Below, piece by piece: positions 61,662-64,000 of a stretch of DNA of 64,000 nt. The notes beneath the pieces were generated by a model that was not told the DNA's origin, ran no database searches, and was given only the letters and a program-made list of their open reading frames with translations. The translations under genes were made by a program, and so were the position numbers. Source of the stretch: Bacillota bacterium (GTDB lineage: Bacteria; Bacillota; Clostridia; Peptostreptococcales; Anaerovoracaceae); contig JAFRHG010000019.1 of NCBI GenBank assembly GCA_017433375.1, positions 56,637-120,636 of the forward strand, read 5' to 3'. Position 1 is the stretch's first letter. Every line of letters begins with the position of its first letter.

Positions 61662-63953
61662 ATGACAGCACAGGAAACGAAAGACAAATACGGCATCACG
61701 GACAGCCGGATCCAGGTGGCGGACTACGCCGGGTTCTGTTTCGGCGTACAGCGGGCCATCTCCCTGGCGGAGGAGGCGGCAGGGGAGTACGAGACGGTAT
61801 GCACCATGGGCCCCCTGATCCACAATGACAGGGTCACGGAGGATCTGAAGGAGAAGGGCATCCGGACCATTGATTGCCTTTGCGACGCGAAATCCGGCGA
61901 GCGGGTGATCATCCGCTCCCACGGCGAGGGAAAGGCGGTTTACGATGAGGCGGAAGAGCGGGGGATAACCCTGATCGACGCTACCTGTCCCTTCGTGCTG
62001 CGGATCCACAATCTGGTGAAGGAAACGGACCGGCAGGTGGTCATCGTGGGCGATGGTCACCACCCGGAGGTTTGCGGGATCAGCGGATGGTGCCGCAGGC
62101 CGGCCATCGTGGTTGGCTCCGCCGAGGAGGCGCGGAATGTGTCAGAGGACGATCTTTTCCTGGTGACCCAGACGACGATCCAGGAGAAACTGCTGGAGGA
62201 CGTGCTGGCTTGTTTCCGGGAAATGGGCAAGACCGTGGAGGTCCATAACACCATCTGCAGCGCGACGGCAAACCGGCAGCAGGCCTGCGCCGGATTGGCG
62301 GCGGAGAGCGATCTGATGGTGGTCGTCGGAGGGCGGAACAGCTCCAATACGAGAAAGCTTTTTGAGATCGCCGGCAAATACTGCAAACATACTTATTTTG
62401 TCGAAAATATTGAAGATTTACCGTTGAAAGAGATTCGAAAGTGTAATAGAATAGGAATAGCGGCGGGCGCATCGACGCCCGAATGCACGATTAAGGAGGT
62501 TATTACCAGCATGAGTGATCAGACACTTGACAACAACGAAGCAAGAATGGAAGATTTCATGGAAGAAATCGAAAAATCCCTGCGGCTGCCGCGCAACGGG
62601 GAGATCGTCACCGGTAAGGTACACCAGGTGAACGAAAAGGACGTCATCGTCAATTTGAGCTGCAAGAAGGACGGAATCCTTCCCATCAACGAGGTCAGCC
62701 TGGAAGAGGGCCAGACCCTGGCGGATGTGTTCAAAGTAGACGACGAGGTCCAGGCAAAGGTAATCAAAACCGATGACGGAGACGGTGGAATCTTACTCTC
62801 AAGGAAGAAGTTAGAAATCAGCGCCAACTGGAACGAGATCGTCGAGGCGTATGAAAATAAAACGGTTCTTGAAGTTACAGTCACAAGAACGGTCAACGGC
62901 GGCGTCATTGCCGAGTACAAGGAAGTATCCGGATTCATTCCTCTTTCCCAGCTTTCCGACCGCTACGTGGAAGACGCGTCGGAGTTCGTGGGCCAGACCA
63001 TGAAGGTCAAGGTATCCCGCGTGGACCAGAGAAGAAACCGGGCTGTATTCTCCCACAAGATGTATCTGAACGAGGAAAAGGAAAAGCTCGTCAAGGAGAT
63101 CTGGGAGAACCTGAACGTGGACGATGTGGTCGAAGGAACGGTCATGCGGTTCACCGACTACGGCGCATTTGTTGACATCGGCGGAATCGACGGACTGCTG
63201 CACATTTCCGAGATTTCCTGGGGCAAGCTGAGACATCCTCAGGAAGTGCTCAGCATCGGCCAGAAGATCAACGTGAAGGTCCTGTCCATGAACGAAGAAA
63301 AGGGCAAGATCTCCCTGGGCCTGAAGCAGAACACACCGGAACCCTGGAGCGTGATCGACGAGAATTACGAAGTCGGACAGGTCATCGAGGGCAAGGTCGT
63401 ACAGATCAAGGAATACGGCGCATTCATCGAGCTGGAGCCCGGTCTGGACGGACTGGTCCACATCTCCGAGGTTGCCCACAAGAGAGTCGGCAACATCAAC
63501 GATGAGCTCAAGGTCGGCGAAATCGTCAACGCCAAGATCCTGGAGATCGATAAGGATAGAAGAAGGATCAGCCTGAGCATCCGCGAGATCATCGATCCGG
63601 CGGCGGAAGCGGCCAAGGAAGAGGCCAAGGCGGCTGAGGCAGCGGAGGCAGCCAAGGAAGAGGCTGCTGAAGCTTCGGCGGAGGCACCTGTTGAGGCACC
63701 GGCGGAAGAGGCTGCTGCTGAAGCTCCTGCAGAAGCGCCTGCAGAGGAACCCGCGGCAGAAGAGGCACCTGCGGAAGAAGCTCCGGCAGAGGAAGCACCC
63801 GCTGAGGAACCCGCAGCGGAAGAAGCACCGACTGAGGAACCTGCAGAAGAGGCACCGGCTGAGGAAGCTCCCGCTGAGGAAGCACCTGCGGAAGAGGCTC
63901 CCGCAGAGGAAGCTCCGGCTGAGGAAGCTCCGGCCGAGGAGCCTGCAGAGTAA
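61662..63953 (+). CDS. ispH: IspH-ribosomal protein S1 fusion
   Basis: 763 residues, ATG 61662 after GGAGGAG. Residues 1-283 are IspH, the last enzyme of the MEP isoprenoid pathway (HMBPP to IPP and DMAPP): iron-sulfur cysteines C26 (GFCFGV), C109 (DATCPFV) and C199 (TICSATANRQ), with HGEG and GxSTPE-like (GASTPEC) motifs. Residues about 305-640 hold four S1 domains (GEIVTGKVHQVNEKDVIVNL, LEVTVTRTVNGGVIAEY, EGTVMRFTDYGAFVDIGGID, EGKVVQIKEYGAFIELEPG), giving ribosomal S1 mRNA binding. Residues about 645-763 are an EEAPAEE-type acidic tail. The fusion is standard in many Clostridia. An in-frame ATG with a strong ribosome site lies at the IspH/S1 border. Confidence 0.95.
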   Translation: MTAQETKDKYGITDSRIQVADYAGFCFGVQRAISLAEEAAGEYETVCTMGPLIHNDRVTEDLKEKGIRTIDCLCDAKSGERVIIRSHGEGKAVYDEAEERGITLIDATCPFVLRIHNLVKETDRQVVIVGDGHHPEVCGISGWCRRPAIVVGSAEEARNVSEDDLFLVTQTTIQEKLLEDVLACFREMGKTVEVHNTICSATANRQQACAGLAAESDLMVVVGGRNSSNTRKLFEIAGKYCKHTYFVENIEDLPLKEIRKCNRIGIAAGASTPECTIKEVITSMSDQTLDNNEARMEDFMEEIEKSLRLPRNGEIVTGKVHQVNEKDVIVNLSCKKDGILPINEVSLEEGQTLADVFKVDDEVQAKVIKTDDGDGGILLSRKKLEISANWNEIVEAYENKTVLEVTVTRTVNGGVIAEYKEVSGFIPLSQLSDRYVEDASEFVGQTMKVKVSRVDQRRNRAVFSHKMYLNEEKEKLVKEIWENLNVDDVVEGTVMRFTDYGAFVDIGGIDGLLHISEISWGKLRHPQEVLSIGQKINVKVLSMNEEKGKISLGLKQNTPEPWSVIDENYEVGQVIEGKVVQIKEYGAFIELEPGLDGLVHISEVAHKRVGNINDELKVGEIVNAKILEIDKDRRRISLSIREIIDPAAEAAKEEAKAAEAAEAAKEEAAEASAEAPVEAPAEEAAAEAPAEAPAEEPAAEEAPAEEAPAEEAPAEEPAAEEAPTEEPAEEAPAEEAPAEEAPAEEAPAEEAPAEEAPAEEPAE
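62493..62513 (+). promoter_or_regulatory. Internal ribosome-binding site and start at the IspH/S1 boundary
   Basis: AAGGAGGT (62493-62500) precedes ATG 62511 by 10 bases, in frame with the fusion, at codon 284 (MSDQTLDN), exactly where the S1 part begins. It could make free S1 from the same mRNA. The Shine-Dalgarno also encodes Lys-Glu-Val of the IspH C-terminus, so chance is possible. Confidence 0.5.
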
Positions 63954-64000
63954 GCCTCAAACCGGCATAATCCATAAGAAAACAGAAAAACCGTTATGTA

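Noticed and set aside
63600-63953. Frameshift or sequencing error in the EEAPAEE tail of IspH-S1.
   Set aside because: The frame stays open to a proper stop, and acidic Ala/Pro/Glu tails are common on clostridial S1 fusions, though repeat number may vary.
63957-64000. Terminator after the IspH-S1 gene.
   Set aside because: The last 44 bases show no complete hairpin; any terminator lies beyond the window.

Overview
The window reads as chromosome of a fairly GC-rich, Gram-positive anaerobe of the Clostridia. Pointers are a fused IspH-ribosomal S1 gene, a T-box leader, a CIRCE operator, sigma-A type promoters, a Flp1/TadE/DUF5702 type of Tad pilus locus and a TatD-linked radical SAM gene. A member of the Anaerovoracaceae (old Clostridiales family XIII) is my guess; the sequence alone does not settle it. 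I saw no tRNA, rRNA, CRISPR array or complete insertion sequence.

Region 1 (1-30.1 kb) is a surface-adhesin island. It holds the 3' end of one large Cna-B/FctA-type surface protein, then one uninterrupted 26.7-kb gene for an 8,902-residue secreted protein built from about 27 CnaB-like and 16 FctA-like isopeptide domains, then a membrane protein with an acidic Glu/Pro/Tyr repeat stalk. Both adhesins end in a membrane anchor preceded by a degenerate TGD-type sorting signal. Region 2 (30.2-36.8 kb) has a small coiled-coil protein with a perfect 108-bp duplication, a T-box-controlled sodium symporter (apparent tyrosine specifier), a lipoprotein esterase, a secreted L,D-transpeptidase with cell-wall-binding repeats, and the wreck of an NHLM-type bacteriocin exporter.

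Region 3 (36.8-44 kb) has a three-part fusion (membrane sensor, RsbW-like domain, dicarboxylate symporter), a CIRCE-controlled Hsp20, a small HTH protein beside the relic of a Big_2 protein gene, an intact Big_2/Fn3 secreted protein, a 40-codon signal-peptide ORF, a radical SAM protein and an NhaC antiporter. Region 4 (44-55.4 kb) is a Tad pilus system split into two minus-strand operons: pilins and pseudopilins (47.2 to 44.0 kb), and motor ATPase plus platform proteins (55.3 to 52.4 kb). The two promoters share an identical 15-bp block that includes the -35 box, so they are probably co-regulated. Between them on the plus strand lie an amino-acid ABC transporter, whose binding domain looks circularly permuted, a PPC-domain protein and a C69 dipeptidase.

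Region 5 (55.4-64 kb) has a REC-GGDEF-EAL-GGDEF cyclic-di-GMP protein, an alanine/sodium symporter, an APC amino-acid permease and the IspH-S1 fusion. Overall the window combines surface adhesion (adhesins, Tad pilus, cell-wall enzymes, c-di-GMP turnover) with amino-acid and peptide scavenging (five amino-acid-type transporters and a dipeptidase), which fits an amino-acid-using, host-associated anaerobe. An octamer, AAAGGCAA, occurs about 28 times on the two strands, far above chance, and is unexplained.
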